Shown here in pieces: positions 25,664-34,062 of a DNA stretch of 36,936 bases. Within the stretch, counting starts at the first letter, position 1. Each line of letters starts with the position of its first letter. The notes under the pieces were generated by a model. That model searched no databases, was not told the origin of the DNA, and saw only the letters and a program-made list of their open reading frames with translations. The stretch is from Nitrospirota bacterium (GTDB taxonomy: Bacteria > Nitrospirota > Thermodesulfovibrionia > Thermodesulfovibrionales > JdFR-88), in the NCBI GenBank assembly GCA_021789215.1, contig JAJYJS010000018.1, positions 1 to 36,936 of the forward strand, in the 5' to 3' direction. Made by a program: the position numbers and the translations under genes.

Positions 25664-25734
25664 TTTAAACTCTCCTGACCCGGACTTCCGGTATTTAAAA
25701 GGTTCCCGTTAAAAGCAGGAATGTGCTTTTCACA

Positions 25735-26301
25735 CTAGTATTCGGTAAATTTCAGGTACGGACTTGTTACTATCCTGGACACGATTTTTGTCGGGACCCC
25801 CATGACCGTGCAGTTGTCCGGGACCGGTTCGATTACAAGGGAATTGGCCCCGATCATCACATTGTCTCCGATCTTGACGGGGCCGAGTACCGTACAACCG
25901 GTGCCCAGATAGACATTGTTGCCGATCAGCGGTCTGTGTTCGGTCCCCCTGATATTGCCGACTGTAACCCCCTGGTTGATGACGCAGTTATCCCCGATTT
26001 TTGTGGCCCCGACAAATATCCCGGAAAAATTATGAATGATGAAGCCCTTTCCTATTTCCGCTTTCGTCTGTATGTTTATTCCGGCACACACCATTACCAC
26101 AAGTTTCAGAACGGAGTAGACGGAAAACAATATCTCTCTGACCACGGGGATTTTCAGTTTATAGGCCCAGCTGCCAAAACGGTAAACCACCACCGCGATG
26201 GTGCCGAATTGCGCAATCAGCCGCAATCTGCCCATGAGGGTCTTCTCCCTGAGATACATTTTGAACTTCCTCTTTATATCGGCTCTCACGTATTCGAACA
26301 T
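25735..26301 (-). CDS. CysE-like left-handed beta-helix acyltransferase
   Basis: 188 residues. The N-terminal helical part (1-70) includes a hydrophobic stretch IPVVREILFSVYSVLKLVVMV. The C-terminal hexapeptide repeats (GINIQTKAEIGKGFIIHNFS, ...KIGDNCVINQGVTVGN, PVKIGDNVMIGANSLV, MGVPTKIVS) form the left-handed beta-helix of serine-acetyltransferase-like enzymes, with His90 the likely catalytic base. It is shorter than true CysE and resembles the O-acetyltransferases of capsule loci. Its ATG lies 1 base after the ligase stop, so the two are closely coupled. It may transfer an acetyl group or, more speculatively, the acyl group prepared on the carrier protein. Confidence 0.82.
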   Translation of the reverse strand: MFEYVRADIKRKFKMYLREKTLMGRLRLIAQFGTIAVVVYRFGSWAYKLKIPVVREILFSVYSVLKLVVMVCAGINIQTKAEIGKGFIIHNFSGIFVGATKIGDNCVINQGVTVGNIRGTEHRPLIGNNVYLGTGCTVLGPVKIGDNVMIGANSLVIEPVPDNCTVMGVPTKIVSRIVTSPYLKFTEY

Positions 26302-26302
26302 G

Positions 26303-27880
26303 TCATTCCTTCCCCAGTTCAGTTTTATCGATCTTCCCTGTAGATGTCCTGGGCAGCGTTTCCCTGAATTCTATTATCTCCGGGACCATGTATTTAGGGA
26401 CCCTCTCCGCGCAGTATGTACGCATGTCCGCAGGGGTCAGCCCGTTCTGGCGATGGAATGTAACAAACGCCTTGATCAGGTTTCCCATCACCTCGTGGGG
26501 CAGACCTATTACTGCGGCCTCTTTGACCTCCGGATGGCTGTACAGGACCGCCTCGACCTCTCCGGGCTCGACGCGATATCCGCGGCTCTTGATCATGTGG
26601 TCTCTCCGGCCGAGCAGTATATAGTTTCCTTTTTCGTCTATGGTCGCCAGGTCCCCCGTCCTGTACATCCTGTCCTGGAAAGGCCGGGCCGGGTCCGTTA
26701 CAAAAGCGCGTCCGGTCTTTTCAGCATCCCCCCAGTAGCCTTGTGCGATCAGGGACCCCCGTGCGCAAATTTCTCCGACCTCCCCCGGCTCCGTCACCGG
26801 TTTCCCCTCCGGCGTCAGGACGAGCATTTCCATATTTGCACAGGTCTTGCCGATGTGAACGGACTTGCTGTGCTCATCCGGCGCCTTCCCTATTCTGCAA
26901 AGGCTTATGACATTGGCCTCGGTCGATCCGTACAGGTTGTAATATTCCGGGTTCGGGACCAGCTCCATCAGTCTGCGCAGGTATTTGACCGGGAATGGTT
27001 CGCCCGCGAAAACGACGGTACGGAGCTTTGGAAATTTATGGCGTTCGAGTTTTCCGTGAAGGACGAGAAGCGAGAGGACCGATGGAACGGAGTACCATAT
27101 CGAAATGCCGTTCTCCCTGATCCAGTCCGCGAGGGCTATCGGGAATGAAGATACCTCATCCGGCACCAGCACGAGGGTAGCCCCTGCATTGAAGGAGACA
27201 AAGAGGTCGAATGTGGATATATCGAAATGCAAAGGCGCGTGGTTTGAAAACCTGTCTTCGGAGGTGATCCCGAATTCCCCGGTTGCCAGGTTCACAAAAG
27301 AGAGAGCATTCAGATGGGAGAGCATCACCCCTTTCGGCCTGCCCGTGGAGCCGGAGGTATAGAAGATATATGCCAGGTCGGTATCTATCGACTTGTTTTC
27401 AGGGGCGGCTGTTTCAGCTCTTTCCGCAACTTCCTGCCAGGGGACGACCTTTCCGGCCGGAAATGGCTTGTGAGGGCCGGAAATTTTATCGGCAAGCACA
27501 GCCAGGTCCAGAGGGCTTCCTTCGGGAAATGCCTGTGTCAGGGTGCCGCTTTTCGCCGCGGACGATAAAATGCATTTAATGCCGCAATCCTTAATTATAT
27601 AAGCTGTCCGTGCGGAGGGCGACCGGGGGTCGACCGGCACGTATACTCCCCCTGCTTTCAATATGCCGTAAATGCCGGCAACCGACTGGATGGATTTATC
27701 AAGGTACACGCCGACGCGGTCTCCTCTTTTTACGCCGTTTTCCTGCAGGACCCACGCCAATTTGCTGCTGGTCTCGTCGAGTTCCCGATAGGTGGTCCTC
27801 TCCTTTGCGCAGATAACCGCGTCTTTGTCCGGGTATCGGCGGGCCGAGTTGATTAAAACGTGATGGAGAAGATATTTCAT
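26303..27880 (-). CDS. Stand-alone amino-acid-adenylating (AMP) ligase, probably prolyl-type
   Basis: 525 residues, a complete ANL enzyme: A3 YTSGSTGRPKG (174-184), A4 HFDIST (218-223), A5 NLYGSTE (315-321), A7 YRTGD (406-410), A8 GRRDHMIKSRGYRVEPGEVE (424-443) and A10 TSTGKID with Lys516. Aligned by hand to GrsA, the ten pocket residues are Asp220, Ile221, Phe224, Tyr263, Val290, Ala292, Leu316, Val324, Ile325, Lys516. As I recall, prolyl-AMP ligases of pyrrole pathways (PltF type) read DLFYLALVCK, so this is close. No condensation or carrier domain is fused; a separate carrier and a dehydrogenase are encoded upstream. AAGGAG precedes ATG 27880. DltA-like activation of another amino acid is the main alternative. 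Confidence 0.85.
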   Translation of the reverse strand: MKYLLHHVLINSARRYPDKDAVICAKERTTYRELDETSSKLAWVLQENGVKRGDRVGVYLDKSIQSVAGIYGILKAGGVYVPVDPRSPSARTAYIIKDCGIKCILSSAAKSGTLTQAFPEGSPLDLAVLADKISGPHKPFPAGKVVPWQEVAERAETAAPENKSIDTDLAYIFYTSGSTGRPKGVMLSHLNALSFVNLATGEFGITSEDRFSNHAPLHFDISTFDLFVSFNAGATLVLVPDEVSSFPIALADWIRENGISIWYSVPSVLSLLVLHGKLERHKFPKLRTVVFAGEPFPVKYLRRLMELVPNPEYYNLYGSTEANVISLCRIGKAPDEHSKSVHIGKTCANMEMLVLTPEGKPVTEPGEVGEICARGSLIAQGYWGDAEKTGRAFVTDPARPFQDRMYRTGDLATIDEKGNYILLGRRDHMIKSRGYRVEPGEVEAVLYSHPEVKEAAVIGLPHEVMGNLIKAFVTFHRQNGLTPADMRTYCAERVPKYMVPEIIEFRETLPRTSTGKIDKTELGKE

Positions 27881-27952
27881 GCATTGCTCCTTTTCCGGTT
27901 TCTGCTTTCAGAATGCTCTTTCCGCGCCAGCACTCCCCTGCACAGGTCCGTG

Positions 27953-28945
27953 TTACAGGTTACCTGCGCCCTTCTTTTTCAAGGCCATCCCGGAAAGGGC
28001 GTGAATGATCGCCCATGAAGCCAAATGTGATGAAAAGGACCGGGGGTCCTGTCCGGGATAGATTTCAACGATATCGAGTCCCGCTATCTTTGACTGGCCC
28101 GCCCTGTTCAAGGCATAAAACAGTTCATGGGGGAAAAGCCCGTCGAAATCGGCGGGGCCCCCGGGGTTAAACGCCGCATCCACGCAGTCGCTGCAAATGG
28201 TCACATAAATGCACTCCGTTCCCGTGCAGGCGATATCAAGCGCTTCGTCCATAACGGCTTCCATGCCCCGGTTCCTGATTTCCCGGATACTGAAGACCCT
28301 GGCCCCCATCTCCTTTGCGTATGCCATCTGTGAGGGTGAATTCCTCGGGCCCCTGATCCCCATGTGGACGATGCTCGCCTTCCTGACCTTTTCGATCTGT
28401 GCGATCCTGTGGAGGGGACCGCACCTCGGGTACATGTCATTCCCGAAGGATTTTGAATTATCCAGGTGGGCATCAAAATGGATTATGCCGATGTTACCTT
28501 CAGCATTTTCACTAAGGGCTTTGACGACTTCAGGGCTGATGGAGTGATCGCCTCCCAAAATGAAAGGTATGCTCTTTTTTTCGTAGACCTTCTTCATCAC
28601 TGAATGCACGCTCTTCATCGTTCCGGCGGGATCATTGGAAATTACCGGCACGTCTCCCATATCCCCGATCTTCAGGTAATCGAACAGGTCCAGGTCGTAT
28701 TCGGGCAGATAGCCGCCGTACCTCGCGGAGGAGTGCCTGATAGTCTTGGGGGCAAGTTCGCACCCGCTGAATGAGCCCCAGGTTATCGTGCCCTCCCACG
28801 GGACGCCTGCGACTATGACGTCGTATCCGTTCTCCGGCCAATCGGGGTGCACTACATCGGCGCCGAGAAACGAGGGCGTATCGCCGTAGATTACCGGCAG
28901 GGAGGCTTTCCTGTTGGCTACCATCGGTATCTCTTTTCTGTGCAC
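27953..28945 (-). CDS. Ureohydrolase-family (agmatinase/arginase-like) protein with an altered metal site
   Basis: 330 residues from GTG 28945 (AGGAGG 9 bases upstream; ATG 28924 is an alternative). Arginase-fold motifs are GGDHS (131-135, His134) and HFDAHLD (157-162: Asp158, His160, Asp162). The third motif, normally (S)xDxDxxD, reads TICSDCVDAAFNPG: the first Asp, which bridges both metals in arginase, is Cys251, while the second (Asp253) remains. The usual HGT segment is also changed (YPRCGPLHRI). Either the metal site is modified or the protein is no longer a normal ureohydrolase. It sits between ligase and dehydrogenase genes, so it likely acts in the same small-molecule pathway. Confidence 0.8.
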   Translation of the reverse strand: MHRKEIPMVANRKASLPVIYGDTPSFLGADVVHPDWPENGYDVIVAGVPWEGTITWGSFSGCELAPKTIRHSSARYGGYLPEYDLDLFDYLKIGDMGDVPVISNDPAGTMKSVHSVMKKVYEKKSIPFILGGDHSISPEVVKALSENAEGNIGIIHFDAHLDNSKSFGNDMYPRCGPLHRIAQIEKVRKASIVHMGIRGPRNSPSQMAYAKEMGARVFSIREIRNRGMEAVMDEALDIACTGTECIYVTICSDCVDAAFNPGGPADFDGLFPHELFYALNRAGQSKIAGLDIVEIYPGQDPRSFSSHLASWAIIHALSGMALKKKGAGNL

Positions 28946-28972
28946 GGTATAAAACCTCCTTGGTTGTTCCGC

Positions 28973-30118
28973 TCAGAGCCCAAGATACTGGGCGATAATA
29001 TTTTTCTGAATTTCAGAGGTCCCTGAATACAAGGTGCTGCCAACGGAGTCCCTCATGTCCCGTTCCAGTTCGTATTCTGTCGTGAAGCCGTAGCCTCCAT
29101 GTATCTGGATGGCGTCAAGGCATGACTTTACCCACGATTCGCTCAGATACAATTTGGCGATTGCGGCGTCCACTCCGGCCTTGCCTGTCGTCTGTCTCAT
29201 CCAGGCGCCCTTATACAGGATGAGCCGGGCGGTCTCCATTCTGACCTTCATGTCCACAAGCTTGTTGGCTATCGCCTGAAATTTACCGATAGGCTGCCTG
29301 TACTGTTTGCGCCCCTTTGCCTGCTTCAGACACGCTTCCAGCTGCCTTTCCATTGAACCTATATACGACGCAAGGATAAACCCTCTTTCGCATTCCATGG
29401 AATCATTGAAAATACTCGCCCCATTGCCCTCTTTCCCGAGTAGATTTTCAACCGGGACCCGGCAGTCTTCGAAAATCAGCTCGGCCATCGGAGCGGTCTT
29501 CAGCCCCATCTTCTCTATCTCCTTCCCTATCCTGAAGCCGGGGAACCCCTTTTCCAGGATGAAGGCGGTCACCCCCCAGAAGCCTTTGCGCTGCTCCAAA
29601 ACCGCGAACACGATAAACACATCGGCCACCGAGGCGTTGGTGACGAAGGTTTTGGTCCCGTTCAAAATATAGTGGTCACCGTCCAGCCTGGCCGTCGTGC
29701 CCATGCTGAAGGCATCGGAGCCGGAATCGGGCTCGGACATGCCGTGGGCGCCTATCCATTCGCCGTTGCAGAGTTTAGAGAGATATCTGCTTTTTTGCGC
29801 GGCGGTGCCATAGTTAAAAATTGGCATCTGCACGCTCCACATCTGGGCATTGATACTGAAAATCAGCCCGCTGTCCTTGCATCCGTGTCCCAGCCCCTCC
29901 ATTGCCAGCATGGTGGTAAGGAGGTCAGAACCGAGCCCGTTGTATTCCTCGGGAAACGGCAGCCCGTGCAAGCCGAACCCGGCGCATTTTTTCCAGAGGT
30001 CCATGGAAAAAGTGCAATTTTTGTCCCGGTGGATAACATCCTCGTTCAGTTCCCTTCCTGCAAAATCGATCACCGCTTTCTTCAGTTCCAACTGGTCCTC
30101 AGACCAAGAGAAATCCAT
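28973..30118 (-). CDS. Acyl-CoA-dehydrogenase-family flavoprotein, candidate prolyl-carrier dehydrogenase
   Basis: 381 residues from ATG 30118, which has AGGAGG 6 bases upstream. The fold is complete: N-terminal helices, MSEPDSGSD and WGVTAFILEK of the beta domain, and C-terminal IQIHGGYGFTTEYELERDMRD. The usual YEGT catalytic Glu near the C-terminus is Ser365 (LYSGTSEIQ). A Glu is present instead at 244 (MECERGF), the position used by isovaleryl-CoA dehydrogenase and, from memory, by prolyl-carrier dehydrogenases (CloN3/PltE/RedW). With the adjacent carrier and ligase this suggests oxidation of a carrier-bound amino acyl group. A branched-chain acyl-CoA dehydrogenase remains possible. Confidence 0.85.
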   Translation of the reverse strand: MDFSWSEDQLELKKAVIDFAGRELNEDVIHRDKNCTFSMDLWKKCAGFGLHGLPFPEEYNGLGSDLLTTMLAMEGLGHGCKDSGLIFSINAQMWSVQMPIFNYGTAAQKSRYLSKLCNGEWIGAHGMSEPDSGSDAFSMGTTARLDGDHYILNGTKTFVTNASVADVFIVFAVLEQRKGFWGVTAFILEKGFPGFRIGKEIEKMGLKTAPMAELIFEDCRVPVENLLGKEGNGASIFNDSMECERGFILASYIGSMERQLEACLKQAKGRKQYRQPIGKFQAIANKLVDMKVRMETARLILYKGAWMRQTTGKAGVDAAIAKLYLSESWVKSCLDAIQIHGGYGFTTEYELERDMRDSVGSTLYSGTSEIQKNIIAQYLGL

Positions 30119-30151
30119 ATTAGTCCTCCTGTATACGAAAGTCTTCACGGG

Positions 30152-30397
30152 TCATGGCAGTTTCTTCTGTATCAGGGCTGATATCGATTCAACTGTGCCG
30201 AAATTTTCTGCGATGATTTCCTCATCATGAATCCGGACCGCAAAGCTTTTTTCGAGGAAGGCCGTCAACCGCATTATGCCGAGTGAATCGATGATGCCCG
30301 TGCTGATCAGGGGGTCTTTGTCCTGCAGGTCGGCGAATTTCCTGTCGGTTACAAGTTCTGACTGAATGAATTTTTTCACATTTTCCTTGATGTCCAT
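30152..30397 (-). CDS. Acyl/peptidyl carrier protein
   Basis: 81 residues, the usual length. The phosphopantetheine site is GIIDSLG with Ser38. The surrounding helices (KENVKKFIQSELV, LTAFLEKSFAVRIHDEEI, VESISALIQKKLP) match the four-helix ACP/PCP fold. ATG 30397 follows AAGGAG. It lies between the glycosyltransferase-PilZ gene (18-base gap) and the flavoprotein gene (33-base gap). It is the only carrier seen, so it is the natural partner of the stand-alone ligase; no phosphopantetheinyl transferase is present here. Confidence 0.9.
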   Translation of the reverse strand: MDIKENVKKFIQSELVTDRKFADLQDKDPLISTGIIDSLGIMRLTAFLEKSFAVRIHDEEIIAENFGTVESISALIQKKLP

Positions 30398-30415
30398 GCA
30401 TATTCTCCTTGTCTT

Positions 30416-32536
30416 TCAGGGCAATAAAACCGGTTTCTGCCGCTCCCGTTCAGCTCTTGAGTCGATATTGGAAGATATGATCTCTCTCAACGCTTTCCTG
30501 AAGTTTTCGCCGGTGCAGGTGAATTTTATGCCCAGTTGATAGCCCTGTCCGGAATTGCTTGCCCGCACGACTTTTCCAAGGACGCTGACATGACTTGCAC
30601 GCCCGTAATCGAAGTCGAGGCGGACGGTATCCTCCGGCCTGTAGCTGGCATCCGTGATGAGGCCCATCCCTCCGTCGCTGATGTTTACGAGGTCTTCCCG
30701 CCATGGGTCGTTGCCATCCTGGAATTTGTATCTGAGTCTGACGTTTACTCTCGGATGTTTGCGGTGTTCCTGCAATTTGTTATATAGCACCAGCAGTTCT
30801 CTGAATGCCTTTGCGATTACCTTGAGCCTTGCCCCGGATTGTTTGCCCCTGAGCCTTGGATAATGGGTTACGGGGACCTCCTTGATGCGGAACGTGTTTT
30901 TGACCGCCTGGGCAAGAATATCCGTATTTACCATCGCACCTACTGCGTCGATCCTTATGTTCTCGAAGACCTCCCGCCTGAAAAGCTTGAAAGCGCAATC
31001 GATGTCTTTGATTCTGAGGTCCAGCAGCAACCGGATAAGTATGTTCCATCCGAATGCGTTCAACCGCCTGTGAAACGGGTCCTGCCTCTTTATCCTGTAT
31101 CCGACTACAATTTCGTAGTCGTCAATCCACCGGAGGAGTTTGCCTATTTCCCTGATGTCGAACTGGAGGTCGGAATCGCAGAAGAAGACAAGGTCGCTTT
31201 TTGCCGAGATGATGCCGGATTTAAGGGCCGCGCCATAGCCTTTGTTTTGCGGATGCCTGATTACCTTGATATTGCTGTTGAGCGCGTTATATTTTTTTAC
31301 GATATCCGGGGTCCTGTCGGAACTCCCATCGTCTACCACGATTATTTCCCAGTTGTCAGTGATTCTTTGCATCGTGTGCAGCGTCTGGTTTAAAGTGTTT
31401 TCGATATTGGCTTCCTCATTGAAAGCCGGAAAAATGATTGAAAGGCTTTCCCGCCTTTTGGGAAGGCTCAACCAGTGGTATGAAAGGAGGTCGTTGCAGG
31501 CGCGGCAGATCATATCCGGGGTGATGAGACGCATGCAGTCTTTCTCGCACGAGGCCCTGTAACAGCACAGGCAGTCCACTTCCGGTTCGATTACCACCCC
31601 AAGGCCATAAAGCTCGAATTCATATTTGTTGAAAATATTGTTCATCAGGACGATTTTCTTTCCCAGGCCCAGGGCCGTATGCAAGGCCGTTGCGGCCCCT
31701 GTGACGACAAGATCGCACTGTTCCACAATGGAGGTGACATATCCCATATCGGAGCACCCAGGGTATATGCAGCCTGCCGCCTTTGCGATCCCCCTGTTTT
31801 TTTCGTCCTCCTCAGGTCCGCCCAGGAGCACGACCTCTCTGTCCGCGTCGGCGAGTTTTTTTGCAAGCTCGGTCCAATATGCCTCAGGCCAAAGCCGTGT
31901 TTTCCACCGGCTCCCGCATCCGGTATTGAGGCCGATCAAAATGCTTTTCTTTTTCAGGTTTCCACCAATGCCGTGTGGATTGGCATTGTTTAAAATGTAG
32001 GGCTCCTTATTGAATTGAAATCCGCATATCTCGAATATCTGTTCCTGATAGCTTTTTCTGTTGGCCTTGCTGATGTCGTCGAATATCCCCGTCAACCACG
32101 TATGCGTTGCGGCCTCATCCAAAGGACTGCATTTCCCGGCATTCAAATGAAACCCTTTTTTGACATCGGCCCTGATCAGGTTGGCCAGACCGCAGACCTC
32201 CCCGTCTTTATCGAGGCTGTAAAGCACGTCGAACGGTGTCGCAAGCAGAGTGAGAATATCTTTCAGGTCGAACCGGTAGACCCGGTCCACATCGGGCGGC
32301 AACGCCTCCGGATAATTCGTGAGCCATGATATTTCCGCCCCCGGATGCTCCTGTCTGAGTTTCCTGAGCAGCGGCGTTGTACGGATAACGTCGTCTGCGG
32401 AGCCGAGCTTTATAATGAGCAGCTTTTGCTTTCTCGCGGCGTAGTGAGAGCACGTGTCGCAATGGACTTTTTCGTCCTTATGCGGCCTGCACGGCGCATC
32501 ACCTTTGAAGAATTTGCAATCAGTCCTGATATCCAT
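30416..32536 (-). CDS. Tri-domain GT9-GT2-PilZ protein (heptosyltransferase-like + family 2 glycosyltransferase + c-di-GMP receptor)
   Basis: 706 residues from ATG 32536 (GGGAGG upstream; the frame is open to 32656). A Cys/His-rich N-terminus (Cys7, 16, 26, 29) precedes a GT9-like domain (38-350, KLLIIKLGSADDVIRTTPLL; IGLNTGCGSRWKTRLWPEAY) that ends in a second Cys cluster (322-347). A GT2 domain follows (364-590: PAFNEEANIENT, VDDGSSD 401-407, DSD 454-456). The C-terminus is a PilZ domain (592-690) with the c-di-GMP motifs RxxxR (Arg592, Arg596) and NxSxxG (Asn618, Ser620, Gly623). No membrane helices are evident. It probably adds sugars in the cytoplasm under c-di-GMP control and has its own candidate promoter at 32656. 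Confidence 0.87.
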   Translation of the reverse strand: MDIRTDCKFFKGDAPCRPHKDEKVHCDTCSHYAARKQKLLIIKLGSADDVIRTTPLLRKLRQEHPGAEISWLTNYPEALPPDVDRVYRFDLKDILTLLATPFDVLYSLDKDGEVCGLANLIRADVKKGFHLNAGKCSPLDEAATHTWLTGIFDDISKANRKSYQEQIFEICGFQFNKEPYILNNANPHGIGGNLKKKSILIGLNTGCGSRWKTRLWPEAYWTELAKKLADADREVVLLGGPEEDEKNRGIAKAAGCIYPGCSDMGYVTSIVEQCDLVVTGAATALHTALGLGKKIVLMNNIFNKYEFELYGLGVVIEPEVDCLCCYRASCEKDCMRLITPDMICRACNDLLSYHWLSLPKRRESLSIIFPAFNEEANIENTLNQTLHTMQRITDNWEIIVVDDGSSDRTPDIVKKYNALNSNIKVIRHPQNKGYGAALKSGIISAKSDLVFFCDSDLQFDIREIGKLLRWIDDYEIVVGYRIKRQDPFHRRLNAFGWNILIRLLLDLRIKDIDCAFKLFRREVFENIRIDAVGAMVNTDILAQAVKNTFRIKEVPVTHYPRLRGKQSGARLKVIAKAFRELLVLYNKLQEHRKHPRVNVRLRYKFQDGNDPWREDLVNISDGGMGLITDASYRPEDTVRLDFDYGRASHVSVLGKVVRASNSGQGYQLGIKFTCTGENFRKALREIISSNIDSRAERERQKPVLLP

Positions 32537-32627
32537 TAAAAACCCCCTCCCATGGCGGCCTGAATGGATAAAAAAATCTGTCTCTTTGATGAAATGATGT
32601 GGAAGAATTGATACTGCTAATAGGTAA

Positions 32628-32656
32628 AATCTATCAATTTGCACAAGTCCAGTCAA
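32628..32656 (-). promoter_or_regulatory. Candidate sigma70 promoter for the GT9-GT2-PilZ gene
   Basis: On the minus strand TTGACT (32656-32651), a 17-base spacer and TAGATT (32633-32628) lie about 90 bases before ATG 32536. A 13-base palindrome (ATGGGC-C-GCCCAT, 32685-32697) lies just upstream. The 226-base gap 32537-32762 contains no gene. Confidence 0.45.
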
Positions 32657-32762
32657 GAATTTTTTTGGGATTTTTATAAGGGGGATGGGCCGCCCATTTC
32701 AAAAAAACCGTTTTCTTCAGCGCAGGGCGGCTGGCGGGATGTTTACCCATGAAAGCGCCTGC

Positions 32763-34046
32763 CTAAACATGCTGTTTTTTCGAATGATAGACTTCCCGGA
32801 CAAGCTTTGCTATCTGGTCTATGGAAAGGCCGGGGGCCGGCCTGAGGCCGCCCGATACATAGAAATGGGCGCCCTCATATGTATGGGCCCCCCTGAAAGA
32901 GGAAAGGCCGAAGACCTCCGTTTTTTTCATGCTCGCCTTCAGGTCAAAGCCAGGCTCTCCGAGGATGTAAAGGTCCGGAGCATCCGGGCCGAAAGGGCCG
33001 GAAAATATTTCTTCCTTCAAAAAAACCTTTTTTACCACCTTCCGCCCGCTGAAAGTCAGCTCCGAAAAAAGCCCTTTTATTTCATTTCTGACCCTCTCGT
33101 AGTCTTTGTCATCCACTCCGCCCCGGGCATATTTGTCCTTTGAATGAATATAAACCCTTGAGGGGTCCAGACAGAAGGCGGCGGAATTGTTTTTGATGCC
33201 GGAAAGGTCCGCGGAGCCTTCCGTGTCCAGGTACCCCTTTTCGGCAAGATAGCGGTTAACGTACACTTCTATTTTAATGGTTGCAAAGCCATGGTCGGAG
33301 CACGTCATGAAGACTGCCCCGTCTTTTTGCGCACGCGTGAACATCTCAAAGAGCAGACCGTCAAGCCTGCGGTAGAAATCCGCAAAGACCCCGTTCCATT
33401 TGCCATCCAGCGCGCAGTCGAAGAAGAAATGATGGAGGCGGTCCGTTTCCGTTATGGTCCCGATGAATATCTCCCATTCTTCCGCGTCATAGAGGTAGCG
33501 CATTGCCTCGGCCCGTTTTTGGAGGGTAAGGAAGAGGTCTTCGAAAAAAGCCTCGGGGTCTTTAACGGCAAGCTGGCTGTTTACATCCAGTCTGTATCCG
33601 GTCTCCTTCAGATAGTCATATACTCTGCGGGGATAGACCGCCTTGGCCAAATCGATAGATACGAAACCGCTCACCAGGACCCCTTTCAGAGGCCTGGCCG
33701 GATAGGTCTGCGGGATATTGAAGGCGACACAGGACGCATCAAGACTCTCCCAGAACATGGGGGACTTGATGGACAGGAAATTCGGAAAGGTATATTGATA
33801 GGAAGACTTGTCTATCTCCATGAAACCGAAGATCGAATGTTCAGCGGGGAGCCTTCCCGTCATGAAAGACGCCCAGGCGACGGAAGAGACCTCGGGAAGG
33901 GTGCTTCTCATGGGGACCAGGCTGCCGGCCGAGGCAATCTCCTTCATGCGCGGCATGATGCCCTGCTCCATATAAGACGTCAGCAGATCGAAGGGGACCC
34001 CGTCGAGACCGATTATTACAATCTTCCTGCCGCGGTTATTGCTCAT
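32763..34046 (-). CDS. AlkP-superfamily phosphodiesterase-like protein 3 (divergent, shorter)
   Basis: 427 residues, no signal peptide. Motifs: IIGLDGVPFD (Asp15), PEVSSVAWASFMTGRLPAEH, where the nucleophile position aligns with Ser54 in place of Thr, TITETDRLHHFFF, MTCSDHGFATIKIE and the C-terminal GAHTYEGAHFYVSG. It is about 140 residues shorter than proteins 1 and 2 and lacks the LGYL tail. Ser can act as nucleophile in this superfamily, so activity is possible. It lies 16 bases downstream of the PP-loop gene stop and is probably cotranscribed with it. The ribosome-binding site is weak. Confidence 0.78.
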   Translation of the reverse strand: MSNNRGRKIVIIGLDGVPFDLLTSYMEQGIMPRMKEIASAGSLVPMRSTLPEVSSVAWASFMTGRLPAEHSIFGFMEIDKSSYQYTFPNFLSIKSPMFWESLDASCVAFNIPQTYPARPLKGVLVSGFVSIDLAKAVYPRRVYDYLKETGYRLDVNSQLAVKDPEAFFEDLFLTLQKRAEAMRYLYDAEEWEIFIGTITETDRLHHFFFDCALDGKWNGVFADFYRRLDGLLFEMFTRAQKDGAVFMTCSDHGFATIKIEVYVNRYLAEKGYLDTEGSADLSGIKNNSAAFCLDPSRVYIHSKDKYARGGVDDKDYERVRNEIKGLFSELTFSGRKVVKKVFLKEEIFSGPFGPDAPDLYILGEPGFDLKASMKKTEVFGLSSFRGAHTYEGAHFYVSGGLRPAPGLSIDQIAKLVREVYHSKKQHV

Positions 34047-34062
34047 CTGGAAGCGCCGGCCA

